This document shows, piece after piece, positions 29,377 through 39,188 of a stretch of 64,000 nucleotides of DNA (positions within the stretch are counted from its first letter, which is position 1; each line of letters begins with the position of its first letter). The position numbers and the translations under genes were made by a program. Under the pieces are notes generated by a model, which worked only from the letters and a program-made list of their open reading frames with translations, was not told the DNA's origin and did no database searches. The stretch comes from Longimicrobiales bacterium (GTDB lineage: Bacteria > Gemmatimonadota > Gemmatimonadetes > Longimicrobiales > Gaopeijiaceae), in the NCBI GenBank assembly GCA_028823235.1, contig JAPKBW010000013.1, positions 1 to 64,000 of the forward strand, in the 5' to 3' direction.

Positions 29377-30399
29377 CTATTCGCACATCAACGCAGTGAT
29401 ACAGGCGACCTGCACGATGTCTGCGGCGGCAGCGCCACGCGAAAGATCATTGAACGGGCGAGCCAGTCCCTGCAGAATCGGACCTAGTGCCTCAGCGCCT
29501 CCGAGGTACTGGACGAGCTTGTAGGCGATATTCGCGGCACCAAGGTCTGGAAAGACGAGCACGTTCGCCCGTCCCCTCAGCGGCGAATTCGGCGCCTTTC
29601 GCTCAGATACAGCAGCCGAGAGCGCTGCGTCGCCCTGCAGTTCACCATCTGCCATCACTTCGGGCATACGCTGGAGGAACAGCGTGAGGGCCTCCCTAAC
29701 CTTGGCGACCGAGTCCCCTTCAGCTGATCCGTGCGTCGAATAGGACAGGAAGGCAACTCGAGGCTCGTCACCGACGATCTTCGAGCGCGCCGAGGCGGCC
29801 GAGACCGCGATATCGCTCAAGCGTGCTGCATCGGGGTCGGGCACGACGCCGGCGTCGGTGAAGGTCAGGACAGATGGCCCCGCATGGTGTTCGTGGCCGA
29901 ACACCATGTAGAAGGCGGAGCTGAGCGTGCTGATCCCCTCGGCCAGACCTACGCAAACGAGTCCCGCCCGAACGACCTCCGCCGTGGGCCGCACGCAGCC
30001 TGCGACGGCTCCGTCGACGACACCTGTGGCAACAAGCGAAGCCGCCTGCATCAACGGGTCCTCGGCCATCGTATTCAGCGCAGATTCGCTGTCGCCCCGC
30101 CCTGCCCTCCGACACTGCACATGTGCCAGCGTGCTCGCACGCAAATCATTGGCGTCCGAGTCCATGATTTTTACGGCCGACAGGTCGGCACCGGCGACGG
30201 AAAGTCCTTCGTTCAGCGTCTGTGCGTCGCCCATTAGAACCGGAACGACGAGTCGCTCGCGGGAGAGTTCAGCAACGGCGCGCTGTACTCTCGGGTCATC
30301 GGACTCCGGGAAGACGATGTGGCGCACTCGCGCAGCCGCACGCGAGCGGAGCGACGTCCGGAAGTCGGCGGAGGCAGGTACGCCGGCACCCGCGGTCAT
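29377..30399 (-). CDS. pta: Phosphate acetyltransferase
   Basis: Interconverts acetyl-CoA and acetyl phosphate. The single catalytic PTA domain spans the 340 residues, with [16 protein letters not shown] near the N-terminus, [20 protein letters not shown], and [17 protein letters not shown] near the C-terminus. The short form without the regulatory N-terminal domain is seen. It overlaps coaD by four bases. No acetate kinase is nearby, so the partner enzyme must be elsewhere or acetyl phosphate has another use. Confidence 0.93.
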   Translation of the reverse strand: MTAGAGVPASADFRTSLRSRAAARVRHIVFPESDDPRVQRAVAELSRERLVVPVLMGDAQTLNEGLSVAGADLSAVKIMDSDANDLRASTLAHVQCRRAGRGDSESALNTMAEDPLMQAASLVATGVVDGAVAGCVRPTAEVVRAGLVCVGLAEGISTLSSAFYMVFGHEHHAGPSVLTFTDAGVVPDPDAARLSDIAVSAASARSKIVGDEPRVAFLSYSTHGSAEGDSVAKVREALTLFLQRMPEVMADGELQGDAALSAAVSERKAPNSPLRGRANVLVFPDLGAANIAYKLVQYLGGAEALGPILQGLARPFNDLSRGAAAADIVQVACITALMCE

Positions 30400-30896
30400 C
30401 CGGCGAATTTCTGCTCCAGCTCAGCCAATACAGACGAGGAGACGAAACTCGACACGTCCCCGCCAAGAGCTGCGACTTCTCGTACGAGTGAGGACGAGAT
30501 AAACGAATGATGAACCTCGGGCACCAGAAACAGCGTCTCCAGTTCGGATCGGAGCTCCTGGTTCATCTGCGCCATCTGGAGCTCGTACTCGAAATCAGAC
30601 ACCGCTCTCAGACCACGAATGACGAGATGTGCGCCCTGTGCCTCGGCGAAATCGACGGTCAATCCGGAGAACGGAATCGCTCGAATTCGCGGTTCCTCCC
30701 GAAACACCTCCGAGATGAGGGCCACTCGTTCGTCGACCGAAAAGAGGCCACGCTTCGATTCTGTGCTCGTGTGAGCGACAGCCACGATGACTTCGTCAGC
30801 GACCCGGAGGCCACGTCGCACGATGTCTTCGTGCCCGCGTGTGATTGGGTCGAAAGAGCCCGGGTAAAGGGCGATGATCGGGTTGGGTCGGCTCAT
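30396..30896 (-). CDS. coaD: Phosphopantetheine adenylyltransferase
   Basis: Adenylylates 4'-phosphopantetheine in coenzyme A synthesis. The 166 residues carry [18 protein letters not shown] (TxGH nucleotidyltransferase signature), [19 protein letters not shown] and [14 protein letters not shown]. The gene overlaps rsmD on one side and pta on the other, four bases each. The rsmD-coaD order is conserved in many bacteria. Confidence 0.96.
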   Translation of the reverse strand: MSRPNPIIALYPGSFDPITRGHEDIVRRGLRVADEVIVAVAHTSTESKRGLFSVDERVALISEVFREEPRIRAIPFSGLTVDFAEAQGAHLVIRGLRAVSDFEYELQMAQMNQELRSELETLFLVPEVHHSFISSSLVREVAALGGDVSSFVSSSVLAELEQKFAG

Positions 30897-31417
30897 GGGT
30901 CGCGCAGGAGGGTCGTGATGGCAGTATCCCCGTAGCGACGGGTCTTCACGCCGGGTGGCAGGGGCAACTCTTCGCGAAAAGGATGCTCCAACCAGAGTTC
31001 CTTGGCAAACGGCTGCTCGCGAAACAGTTCAACCAGTCGAGAGGCGGCCCCTGTAGAATAGGGTGGATCAGCGAGGGCCAGGTCCGCTGGTACGGTCAGC
31101 CGAGAGAGGAAGCGAAAGACATCATCTCCTACAACCACACACTCGTCGCGAGCTCTGAGTTGATCCACGTTGGCCCGAATCACATCGAGCGACTTTCGGG
31201 CCTGCTCGACACACGTGACCGAGCGGGCTCCTCGACTCAGTGCCTCGAGGCCCAGCGCACCGGAGCCGGAGAACAGATCCAGCACGGAGGCGTCATGCAG
31301 TCGTGGCCCCAGGGCGGACATCCACGCCTCGCGCACGCGATCGGTCGTGGGCCGAACATCGCGCCCCTTGAGCGGTCGGAGGCTATGCCCCTTCCATTGG
31401 CCCGCAATGATTCTCAA
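30893..31417 (-). CDS. rsmD: 16S rRNA (guanine966-N2)-methyltransferase
   Basis: Methylates G966 of 16S rRNA. It has the SAM-binding VLDLFSGSGALGLEALSRG (about residue 46) and the catalytic LADPPY (about residue 116). I place the start at a TTG (31415-31417) followed by RIIAGQWKG, the usual first residues, with GGGGAGG five bases upstream. An ATG at 31438 or 31456 would add 7-13 residues. It lies 49 bases from recJ and overlaps coaD by four bases. Confidence 0.92.
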   Translation of the reverse strand: MRIIAGQWKGHSLRPLKGRDVRPTTDRVREAWMSALGPRLHDASVLDLFSGSGALGLEALSRGARSVTCVEQARKSLDVIRANVDQLRARDECVVVGDDVFRFLSRLTVPADLALADPPYSTGAASRLVELFREQPFAKELWLEHPFREELPLPPGVKTRRYGDTAITTLLRDP

Positions 31418-31466
31418 CAAGTCCTCCCCGAAGAGCATAGCTGCCGTGGGCAACAATGCTTCCTAT

Positions 31467-33224
31467 TCACGCGGAAGCCGAGAGTCTGAGGTCGGCCAGT
31501 TTCGCTTGGGCGGTGACCCGCCCCCGCCACTCGTTCTTCTCAAGACGAAAAATCACGTCGTAGGCACCGTCTCCTATGGACTCGGGCGCGTGTCGATCGG
31601 AGAGACCGAATCCGATCGCCTCCAGCATGCCCTCGCCCTTTCGTAGCGTGGCCTTCAGGTGGTTCTTGCCTACCGTGTGGGCGCCGGTGACATAGATGTG
31701 CTTGGCTACGAACAGCGGTCCAGGATTCCCCATACCATGGGGACCGAGGTAGCCGAGCCAATGGATCAGCTGAACATTGATTTGAGCGAAGTCGATCTCG
31801 ATGTCGGGCCGCAGCACGGGGCGTGGATTCTCATCACCCAGCCGGGCTGACGCCGCCTGATTGAACGCATCCCTGAACGCTGGTAGTGCCTCGGGGAGAA
31901 GGTCCATGCCGGCTGCCTGCTTGTGGCCACCAAACCGTTCGAGGTGTTCCGAACAATCGGACAGAGCCTCGTACAGATGAAAACCGGAGATCGAGCGCGC
32001 GCTGCCACGTGCGAATTCGTCGCCAAGGGCCACCACGACCACCGGGCGATAGACTCGCTCGACTACACGGGAAGCCACGATGCCGATGACACCCGGATGC
32101 CAGCCAGTTCCCGCCACGACGACGCCTCTGTGGACGGCCGGGTCATACCAAGACTCGAGGTCCAGCAGAGCCTCTTCAAACATCCGCTGATCTTCTTCGC
32201 GTCTTTCTCGATTCGTTTCATCGAGCTGCCGGGCCATCCGCGTGGCTTCCTTCTCATCCTCGACGAGAAGCATCTCCAATGCATCGGCAGAATCGCCGAT
32301 GCGACCCGCGGCATTGATCCGTGGCGCTAACTGAAAGCCGAGATGTCCTGCATTGATCTGGTCGATCTCGACCTTCGCGACCTTCGCCAAGGCGCGAATA
32401 CCGGTCACTTGCGTCTTGCGAAACGTCTTCAAACCGAAGTGCACCAGCACTCGATTCTCACCGTCCAACGGCACGAGGTCCGCTACGGTTGCGAGGGCTA
32501 CGAGATCGAGAAGCCCGAACAACGACTCCGCATCGACACCGAGCTGGACTGCAACCAGTTCCGCGACCCGAAACGCCAATCCCGTGCCACACAGTCCCTT
32601 CTCAGGATACGGACAATCCGACCGCTGGGGGTTCACCACAGCGTACGCGTCCGGAAGCGCCTCGCTCACCATGTGATGGTCAGTAACGATCACCTCGAGG
32701 CCAGCTTCATTCGCGCTCGCCACAGTTTCATGGGCGACGGTGCCGCAATCGGCGGTGACGATCAGTCGGGCATCCGCCGCAATCGCGGCGGCAAGGCCTG
32801 ATGCAGAAAAATCGTAGCCGTCCCGAACCCTGTGCGGCACGAACGGCACGACATCCCCGCCGATGCTTCTGAGCCAGCGGGTGAGGAGCGCCGTCGCACA
32901 AATACCATCGACGTCATAGTCGCCGTGAACAAAGATGCGTTCTCCATCCCGAACCGCTTGGGCGATTCTGCTGGCCGCTCGAACGCCATCGGCGAGCTCA
33001 GCTGGATCGCCCAGGTGCTCCCACTTGGGGCGAAGGTGTCGCTTCGCCTGCTCAGGATCAACATACCCCCGGGCGGCGAGCACCGTACACACGGCCCCTG
33101 GAAGCCTTAGTTCCTTCTCAAGCAGGGCCACCGCAGACGCGGCGGGCGCTTCGGGCTCCATCCATCGCGGCGACGGGGCGTGAAGACGCGAATGCTCGCT
33201 CCCCGAACGCCCGGCCTGGGTCAC
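31467..33224 (-). CDS. recJ: Single-stranded-DNA-specific exonuclease RecJ
   Basis: A 5'-3' single-strand exonuclease of recombination and mismatch repair. The DHH domain shows FVHGDYDVDGICATALLTRWL (about residue 96) and VTDHHMVSEALPDAYAVVNP. The DHHA1 domain has the GGHKQAAGM motif (about residue 448). An OB-fold C-terminal segment follows. It is 585 residues long. The gene overlaps the zinc-ribbon gene at its start by four bases. Confidence 0.95.
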   Translation of the reverse strand: MTQAGRSGSEHSRLHAPSPRWMEPEAPAASAVALLEKELRLPGAVCTVLAARGYVDPEQAKRHLRPKWEHLGDPAELADGVRAASRIAQAVRDGERIFVHGDYDVDGICATALLTRWLRSIGGDVVPFVPHRVRDGYDFSASGLAAAIAADARLIVTADCGTVAHETVASANEAGLEVIVTDHHMVSEALPDAYAVVNPQRSDCPYPEKGLCGTGLAFRVAELVAVQLGVDAESLFGLLDLVALATVADLVPLDGENRVLVHFGLKTFRKTQVTGIRALAKVAKVEIDQINAGHLGFQLAPRINAAGRIGDSADALEMLLVEDEKEATRMARQLDETNRERREEDQRMFEEALLDLESWYDPAVHRGVVVAGTGWHPGVIGIVASRVVERVYRPVVVVALGDEFARGSARSISGFHLYEALSDCSEHLERFGGHKQAAGMDLLPEALPAFRDAFNQAASARLGDENPRPVLRPDIEIDFAQINVQLIHWLGYLGPHGMGNPGPLFVAKHIYVTGAHTVGKNHLKATLRKGEGMLEAIGFGLSDRHAPESIGDGAYDVIFRLEKNEWRGRVTAQAKLADLRLSASA

Positions 33225-34063
33225 TCCGCTTCTTTGTCCTCGTCGGCACCGACGGCCGATGTCTCGTCGGACTCCGCAGCGGCCTCTCCTGTTCCTTCAG
33301 AATCGGCCGGGCCGGCGTCCTCAGTCATCTCCTCTTCCGCACCTTCTTCAACCGGATCCGGTGCCGCCAGAATCACGCCGCAGGCCTCACACCGAATGAG
33401 AGTTTCGCTGTGCCGAATGTCATTCTGATGCTGTAGCGGCACGATCCCAAAGCAGTGGGCGCACGCACCGTCCTGGGTGAGCTCAGCGACCGCCGCACGG
33501 CGTCCGTCACCTCGGATCGCATCGTAGATCTTGAGTTCCCGCGGATCCATGCCATCCGTAAACACATCGCGCTCACTCTGCATGGACACGCGATCGGCTT
33601 TCGCTGTCTCACGCTCAGCGAGCAACTCGGCCTTACGCGGCTCCCAGATGCCCCTGGCCTCAGCCAGAGCAGCTTCGAGTTCAGTTACTCGATCTTCACC
33701 CTTCCGAACCGAGTCAATCAGGTTGAGCGCCTCTCCTTCGTCACTCTCGAGAGAGCGCCGCATCATCTCGAGTTCTGCACTCACCGCAGCCTCCTCGCGG
33801 AGATTCCGCACCCCATTGAGACGCTCCTCGAGCTGACGAAGGCGTTCGCCCTTGTCCACGCTTGAAAGCTCCAAACGGGCTTCTTCGAGCTTCATCTCAG
33901 TCGCTCGTTTCCGAGCGGTGTTGAGTTCGCTCTCGAGGAGCAGTGCCGGCTCCTCCGCCGCTTCGAAAAGTGGATCGAACTCGCGGATCGCCTGGCGGGC
34001 CCCCTGAATCCGGATGTCCAGTTTCTGGAGTTCCTTGAGTGCGGTGCGGCGCTGCTGCGTCAT
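33221..34063 (-). CDS. Coiled-coil C4 zinc-ribbon protein (CT398-like)
   Basis: A 280-residue protein related to the CT398/HP0958-type family. A long antiparallel coiled coil (about residues 1-175) is rich in Glu, Arg and Leu. A C4 zinc ribbon follows (CAHC near residue 200 and CEAC about 27 residues later). A strongly acidic low-complexity tail (about 240-280) ends the protein. It overlaps both recJ and dnaG by four bases, so it is made with DNA-replication and repair proteins. Its function in this phylum is not established. Confidence 0.85.
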   Translation of the reverse strand: MTQQRRTALKELQKLDIRIQGARQAIREFDPLFEAAEEPALLLESELNTARKRATEMKLEEARLELSSVDKGERLRQLEERLNGVRNLREEAAVSAELEMMRRSLESDEGEALNLIDSVRKGEDRVTELEAALAEARGIWEPRKAELLAERETAKADRVSMQSERDVFTDGMDPRELKIYDAIRGDGRRAAVAELTQDGACAHCFGIVPLQHQNDIRHSETLIRCEACGVILAAPDPVEEGAEEEMTEDAGPADSEGTGEAAAESDETSAVGADEDKEAE

Positions 34064-35913
34064 CTGCTCGATTCGTTCGGGTTTCGATTGACCGGGTCTC
34101 GGCGCATCGCCGATGCCCAGTAATTGGGGTCCAACGTCCTCAGTTCCGCGGCGAGCTTCGTCTTGTTCGACATCAACTCCAGCTTCTCCTCTTCACCCGC
34201 CGCAGCCTCAATCTGTCGCTGAAGGTCCTGGACACGGCGGTCGAGGGCCAGCACACGAATTCGATTCACTGACTCGGTGAAGACATTGATCCCGTGCGAG
34301 AGCTCTTCCTGGTCCGCGAGAATCTCCTCGAACCTCTGGGCAGCCACGAAATCCATGGCCACTGGTGGAGCGCGCACCTCGGGGTCTTCGAGAAGCACCT
34401 CAAAGATGGCTCTGTGGTATGAATCTTCAAAGTCCTCCGGCGATATGACTTCGGCGGCTCGCTCCACCCACTCGACGCCACGTACCATCACCTTCAGTAG
34501 CTGTGGCTCGGCGCCCATGTTCCTTATCGCCGGCCTCAGGCTCGGTGGGGCGCTTGGCGCAGGCCTCGACATGCCTCGATTGCCATGCTCGGCTCGCGTG
34601 CCTTGTCGGCCGTGATTCAGTCGCTCCCGCTCCATCTCCGCCTCTAGAGTTTCTCTCCGTACCCCGGTCATCTCGGCAGCTCGCGCCACATACATATCCC
34701 GCAGCGACGGGTCTGTGGCGGCACGGAGCGTGGGGAGAAGCTTGTCGACCGCCATTCGCTTGCGTTCGATCGAAGCGAAATAGTTGCCCGCCTGCAGGAT
34801 CTGGATCTTCCGATCGAGGACATCGATGGCGTCTCCAATCATCTGGGCCATCGCAACCGAACCGTTGGAGCGTACGTAGGTGTCGGGGTCCTCTCCTTCT
34901 GGAAGACTGACCACCGCAGGGCGCAGACCGGCCTCGAGCAAGATGTCGCCGTTCTTGAACGTCGCCTTGAGACCCGCCTTGTCAGAATCGAAGAGGAGAA
35001 CAACGCGAGTCGTGTAACGCGTCAGCCTGACCGCCTGGGCCTCCGTCAGGGCCGTGCCGAGCTGGGCAACGACATTTTCGAAGCCCGCGGCCGCAAGGGA
35101 GACGGCATCCATATACCCCTCGACTACGAGAGCGCACTTCTCGAGACGAATCGTATTCTTCGCCCAAGAAAGCCCGTAGAGATTCTTACCTTTCTCGTAG
35201 ATGGGGGTCTCTGGCGAGTTGATGTACTTCGGCGCGTCTCCTTCCAGGATCCGGCCCCCAAAACCGATGACCTTTCCACCCAGGGACTCGATCGGGAACA
35301 TGACCCGTCCGCGGAATCCGTCGTAGGGCTCCTTGCTCTTCTCACTCTTCTTGAGCAACCCGGATACCAGCATCACCTCTTCGTCGAAGCCATGTACCAG
35401 GGCGGCCTCCCGAAAGGCACGCCACTCGTCAGGCGCATAACCGATCCCAAACCGTTCAGCGGTCGCCGCGTCGACCCCTCGGTTCTCGAGATAACTCCTC
35501 GCCGTAGCCCCCACATCCTCTGCGAGGAGCTGCTCGCGGAACCACGACTGGGCGAAGGCAGCGATCTCGTAGTACGGGCGGTCAGGGTCATCCTCGGGCC
35601 GCACTCGGTGCTCGCGGCGCACCTCGACTCCGACACGCCCTGCTACGTGCTCCACAGCCTCGACGAAGTCCATGCCCAGGTGCTCCATAACGAAATCGAA
35701 GACACTGCCCGACTTGCCACAGCCAAAGCACTTGTAGAAGCCCTTGTCCGGTACGACGTAAAAACTGGCCGTCTTCTCATCATGGAACGGGCAACACGCC
35801 TTGAACTCTCGGCCGGCCTTCTTCAGCGATACCGAGTCGCCAACGATGTCGACGAGGTCGGCTCTCTCCCGCACCTCGTCGATGATGCTCTGCGGAATCA
35901 GGCCGTCAGCCAC
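34060..35913 (-). CDS. dnaG: DNA primase
   Basis: Synthesises RNA primers for replication. The N-terminal CHC2 zinc domain has CCPFHDEKTASF and CFGCGKSGSVFDF (about residues 41-75). The RNA-polymerase core contains GFGGRIL and the Toprim acid motif VVEGYMDAVSL (about residue 260), followed by LLFDSDKAGLKA. A C-terminal helicase-binding domain ends the 617 residues. The GTG start overlaps mutS2 by eight bases. Confidence 0.96.
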   Translation of the reverse strand: MADGLIPQSIIDEVRERADLVDIVGDSVSLKKAGREFKACCPFHDEKTASFYVVPDKGFYKCFGCGKSGSVFDFVMEHLGMDFVEAVEHVAGRVGVEVRREHRVRPEDDPDRPYYEIAAFAQSWFREQLLAEDVGATARSYLENRGVDAATAERFGIGYAPDEWRAFREAALVHGFDEEVMLVSGLLKKSEKSKEPYDGFRGRVMFPIESLGGKVIGFGGRILEGDAPKYINSPETPIYEKGKNLYGLSWAKNTIRLEKCALVVEGYMDAVSLAAAGFENVVAQLGTALTEAQAVRLTRYTTRVVLLFDSDKAGLKATFKNGDILLEAGLRPAVVSLPEGEDPDTYVRSNGSVAMAQMIGDAIDVLDRKIQILQAGNYFASIERKRMAVDKLLPTLRAATDPSLRDMYVARAAEMTGVRRETLEAEMERERLNHGRQGTRAEHGNRGMSRPAPSAPPSLRPAIRNMGAEPQLLKVMVRGVEWVERAAEVISPEDFEDSYHRAIFEVLLEDPEVRAPPVAMDFVAAQRFEEILADQEELSHGINVFTESVNRIRVLALDRRVQDLQRQIEAAAGEEEKLELMSNKTKLAAELRTLDPNYWASAMRRDPVNRNPNESSR

Positions 35914-38275
35914 GGAAAACCGCCACCGTTACGCCAGCCCCACCCTCGGTCGGGCCACCCATACGGAAATCCCGGACGCGCGCATCGTTGGAGAGGACTT
36001 CGCTAACGCGCTGTCGGAGAGCCCCCGTCCCCTTCCCGTGAATAATCCGAAGTTGCTCGAGGTCCTCGAACACGGCGTCGTCGAGGGCTCGATCCAGGGC
36101 GAGCCCCAGCTCATCCACGCGCATGCCCCGCATATCCACTTCGATGCGTGCCTGTTTCGTCGGCGGACCCGACCACCCGCCTCCCCGTTTCGCTGGCCCC
36201 GGCAAATCAATCGGTTCGAGGTCCGCCGCTGGCACCTCCAGTCGGAGCCCCCCGACCACAAGCTGGACACGATCGCCGCGTACGCTGACGACCTTTCCGC
36301 GGGCGCCGCTCGCTCTCACACGAACGGACTCGCCAGTGGTCGGAGCTGCACCCGAATGCCGTCCTTTCTTGGACCTCGTCAGCTTCGCGCGATCGACTTT
36401 CTGACGACCGGCGGCCTTTTCAACACGCCTCCGTGCCTCTTTCGAAGCCTCATCCAATGATGCACCAGCGTCGACCGCTCTCTTCAAATCCGCGATCGCA
36501 GACTCGACCTCGTTCCGTGCGTCCATGAGGAGACGACGCGCGTCGGCACGCGCTCGGTCCTCGGCGCTGCGTTCGGCTTTCTTGACGGTCAGTTCCCGGC
36601 TCTCAACGTCCGATTTCTGACGTTCGGTCTGTATGCGCTCGATCGCGAGCTCGGCTAGAAGACGCTCGACCTCATTTTCCTGCTGGTCGAGGCGTGCAAG
36701 GACGTCCTCCATACTGGCGGCACCCTCGTCGCGATATGTGTCAGCTCGGTCGAGTACCTGTCCGGGGAATCCGAGACGTCTGGCGATCGCCAGACCGAAG
36801 CTCCTGCCCGGACGCCCCTTAATGAGTCGGTACGTGGGCTCCATCCGGTCGGTATCGAACTGGAGTGACGCATTCACGATGCCACTGCCCGGAGCATCCA
36901 GCTGCTTCAGCTCGCCGAGGTGGGATGAGGCGAGTGTCGTCGCGCCTCGAAAGACGAGCTCTTCGAGTACAGCTCGTGAGAGCGCAGCCCCTTCGGACGG
37001 GTCCGTGCCCGTGCCCATCTCGTCGATGAGCACCAGGGACCGCGCGTCTGCTTCGCCGACGAGCGCAGAAAGATTTGCGAGGTGTGCAGAAAAGGTCGAC
37101 AGGCTTTGGGAGATCGACTGCCCATCTCCGATATCCGCAAAAAAAGAACCAAAGACCGGGAGCTTTGTCCCATCACCTACAGGCGGAACGATCCCGCTTT
37201 GTGCGAGCGCAGAAATGAGGCCGGTGGCCTTTAAAAATACGCTCTTCCCTCCGGTGTTGGGTCCAGAAATGACGAGGCATCGCTCGTCTCCTTCGATCAC
37301 CAGATCATAGGGCACGACCGGACCCTCCCCGGCTTCGATCAGAAGAGGGTGGCGAGCCTCATAGAGTTCGATCCCAGAAGGGTCGCCTGAAATCACTCGC
37401 GGGGGCGTCCCTCCCCAGGCGTTGGCTGTTCGAGCGCGTGCATAGAGGCTGTCAAAGTCTGACAGCGCCTCAAATGCGCCCATGATCTCGTCGCGGTCTG
37501 GCGAAAGCCGTTCGGTCATTTGACCAAGCACGCGACGAACCTCCCGGTTCTCGGCACGCTCGAGGTCCCGGAGCTGATTCATCGCCTCCTGCGCCATTGG
37601 AGGTTCGACGAAGAGAGTGGCTCCTGTTTGGGACTCATCATGAATGATCCCTCCGACTTCACCCTTCCCCTCGCGGCGCACCGGAACGACATACCGACCC
37701 TCACGGATCGTGACCGACGCGTCCGGCACGAGGAAACGGTCCGGCAGATTCGCCATGTACTTCTCGAGGCTGCGCACGATGCGAGCGTGTGCACCCCTCA
37801 ACTGATCCCGAATCTTCTTCAGCTCAGGGGAAGCCGTGCTCAACACGGTGCCATCGACATCGACGCATCGCTCGATCGCCTTCTCCAGCTCACGCCGCTC
37901 AAAGAGACGATCGGTGGTCGTCGCGAGCTCAGGGTAGCCGCCGGGGTGCGCCGACATCTCCTTGAGAAGGAGTCGCGTGGACGAAAGCAGCACTCCAATC
38001 CGAAAGATCCCGATCGGGTCCAGAACCGCGCCGTCGACAACGAGTTGCGCGAGCTCATTCCGAACGTCTGGAATCGCCCCCGGTCCCCACGAAGATGTCG
38101 CGTCAAGGAAACGCATCGCAGCTGCCACGCGGCTCAGTTCACGGACGATCGACTCTGCGTTGTCACGTGGGCGGAGCGCCAACACGCGCGCGCGGCCGAC
38201 GTCGCTCGACGCACGGCGGGCCACATGCTCGAGGACACGCTCGAACTCCAGAACTTCGAGCGCGTGCCCGCTCAT
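35906..38275 (-). CDS. mutS2: Endonuclease MutS2
   Basis: A MutS-family ATPase that suppresses recombination and acts on stalled ribosomes in some species. The core has Walker A GPNTGGKSVFLK, Walker B VLIDEMGTGTDPSEG and the SSHLGELK region. A coiled-coil segment (about 500-600) is followed by a KOW-like basic part and a C-terminal Smr nuclease domain with DMRGMRVDEL and the IHGKGTGALR motif. The ATG at 38275 gives about 789 residues and lies ten bases past the yqeY stop. A GTG ten codons earlier would overlap that gene. Confidence 0.94.
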   Translation of the reverse strand: MSGHALEVLEFERVLEHVARRASSDVGRARVLALRPRDNAESIVRELSRVAAAMRFLDATSSWGPGAIPDVRNELAQLVVDGAVLDPIGIFRIGVLLSSTRLLLKEMSAHPGGYPELATTTDRLFERRELEKAIERCVDVDGTVLSTASPELKKIRDQLRGAHARIVRSLEKYMANLPDRFLVPDASVTIREGRYVVPVRREGKGEVGGIIHDESQTGATLFVEPPMAQEAMNQLRDLERAENREVRRVLGQMTERLSPDRDEIMGAFEALSDFDSLYARARTANAWGGTPPRVISGDPSGIELYEARHPLLIEAGEGPVVPYDLVIEGDERCLVISGPNTGGKSVFLKATGLISALAQSGIVPPVGDGTKLPVFGSFFADIGDGQSISQSLSTFSAHLANLSALVGEADARSLVLIDEMGTGTDPSEGAALSRAVLEELVFRGATTLASSHLGELKQLDAPGSGIVNASLQFDTDRMEPTYRLIKGRPGRSFGLAIARRLGFPGQVLDRADTYRDEGAASMEDVLARLDQQENEVERLLAELAIERIQTERQKSDVESRELTVKKAERSAEDRARADARRLLMDARNEVESAIADLKRAVDAGASLDEASKEARRRVEKAAGRQKVDRAKLTRSKKGRHSGAAPTTGESVRVRASGARGKVVSVRGDRVQLVVGGLRLEVPAADLEPIDLPGPAKRGGGWSGPPTKQARIEVDMRGMRVDELGLALDRALDDAVFEDLEQLRIIHGKGTGALRQRVSEVLSNDARVRDFRMGGPTEGGAGVTVAVFRG

Positions 38276-38285
38276 CGCGAGACGA

Positions 38286-38726
38286 TCACCCCGCCAGCTC
38301 CTCACGCACGATCCGGTTGGCAGCCTTCCCGTCGAAGCGACCCCGAATTCGCGGCATCACCTGCCCCATCAGTGCGCCCATCTGATCGACACCGGAGTCG
38401 ATCAACTCGCGGACCACAGCGCGCACGGCATCCTCCGTCATGCCCTCAGGAAGGTATTCGGCAAGCACCGCCGCCTGAGCGTCTTCATTGTCTGCCAGCT
38501 CGCCACGGTCCGCTTCTCGCATCTGTTCAGAAGCGTCTTTTCGTTGCTTGATTCCACGCGACACGACCTGCATCACACCGTCGTCGTCGATCTCTTCCTT
38601 GGTATTGATTTCCACGTTCCGGACCTCGGAAATCGCGGTCGAGATCACGAGTGTGCGAAGCTTATCCCGGTCTTTGCGGGCGGCGTTGAGATCGTTCTGG
38701 AGACGTGTCTTGAGTTCGCTGGCCAC
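38286..38726 (-). CDS. yqeY: YqeY/GatB-like family protein
   Basis: A 146-residue helical protein of the YqeY family, related to the tail domain of the GatB amidotransferase subunit. It contains AISEVRNVEINTKEE, the RKDASEQMREA segment, LAEYLPEGMTEDAV and a terminal GRFDGKAANRIVREEL. Its role is unclear; the family is often encoded beside rpsU and dnaG, and here dnaG lies two genes downstream. It is about ten bases from mutS2. Confidence 0.9.
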   Translation of the reverse strand: MASELKTRLQNDLNAARKDRDKLRTLVISTAISEVRNVEINTKEEIDDDGVMQVVSRGIKQRKDASEQMREADRGELADNEDAQAAVLAEYLPEGMTEDAVRAVVRELIDSGVDQMGALMGQVMPRIRGRFDGKAANRIVREELAG

Positions 38727-38840
38727 GGCGGGATCACCTCAGAGCTTCGGTTCTCGTTCGGGGGAGTGAAGCTATCGTCGAAAGGAGCACCAATCAACGC
38801 GAACACGATCGGCAGGGGCAGTCAGCCTGGGCTTAATATT

Positions 38841-39188
38841 TCATCCCGGAGGCCAACCCAGCCCACGTCCACCAAGAACGTGCGCGTGCAGGTGGTGGAC
38901 CGTCTGTCCCCCGTCATCACCGGTATTCAGGACAGTACGAAAACCTACCTCTGCGAGCCCTTCCCTTTCCGCCACCTCGCGCACAGCCAGCAGCACCTCC
39001 CCCATCAGCTCAGCGTCCTCGACGGCTGCTTGGGCCAGCGACGGTATGTGTCGCTTCGGGATCACGAGTATGTGAACCGGCGCCTGCGGCCCGATGTCCC
39101 GGAACGCGATGACCGCGTCCGTCTCATAGACGATGTCCGCAGGGATGTCACGGGCAACGATGCTGCAGAAAAGACAGGAGTCGGTCAC
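38841..39188 (-). CDS. HIT-family nucleotide hydrolase
   Basis: A 115-residue protein of the HINT branch of the histidine-triad superfamily. The N-terminal CLFCSIVARDIPAD is followed by HILVIPKRHIPS and the triad TVHHLHAHVLGGR (about residue 97), where most HINT proteins have HLHLHLL. It probably hydrolyses adenosine 5'-monophosphoramidates. It precedes yqeY in the same direction with a gap of about 115 bases. Confidence 0.92.
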   Translation of the reverse strand: MTDSCLFCSIVARDIPADIVYETDAVIAFRDIGPQAPVHILVIPKRHIPSLAQAAVEDAELMGEVLLAVREVAEREGLAEVGFRTVLNTGDDGGQTVHHLHAHVLGGRGLGWPPG

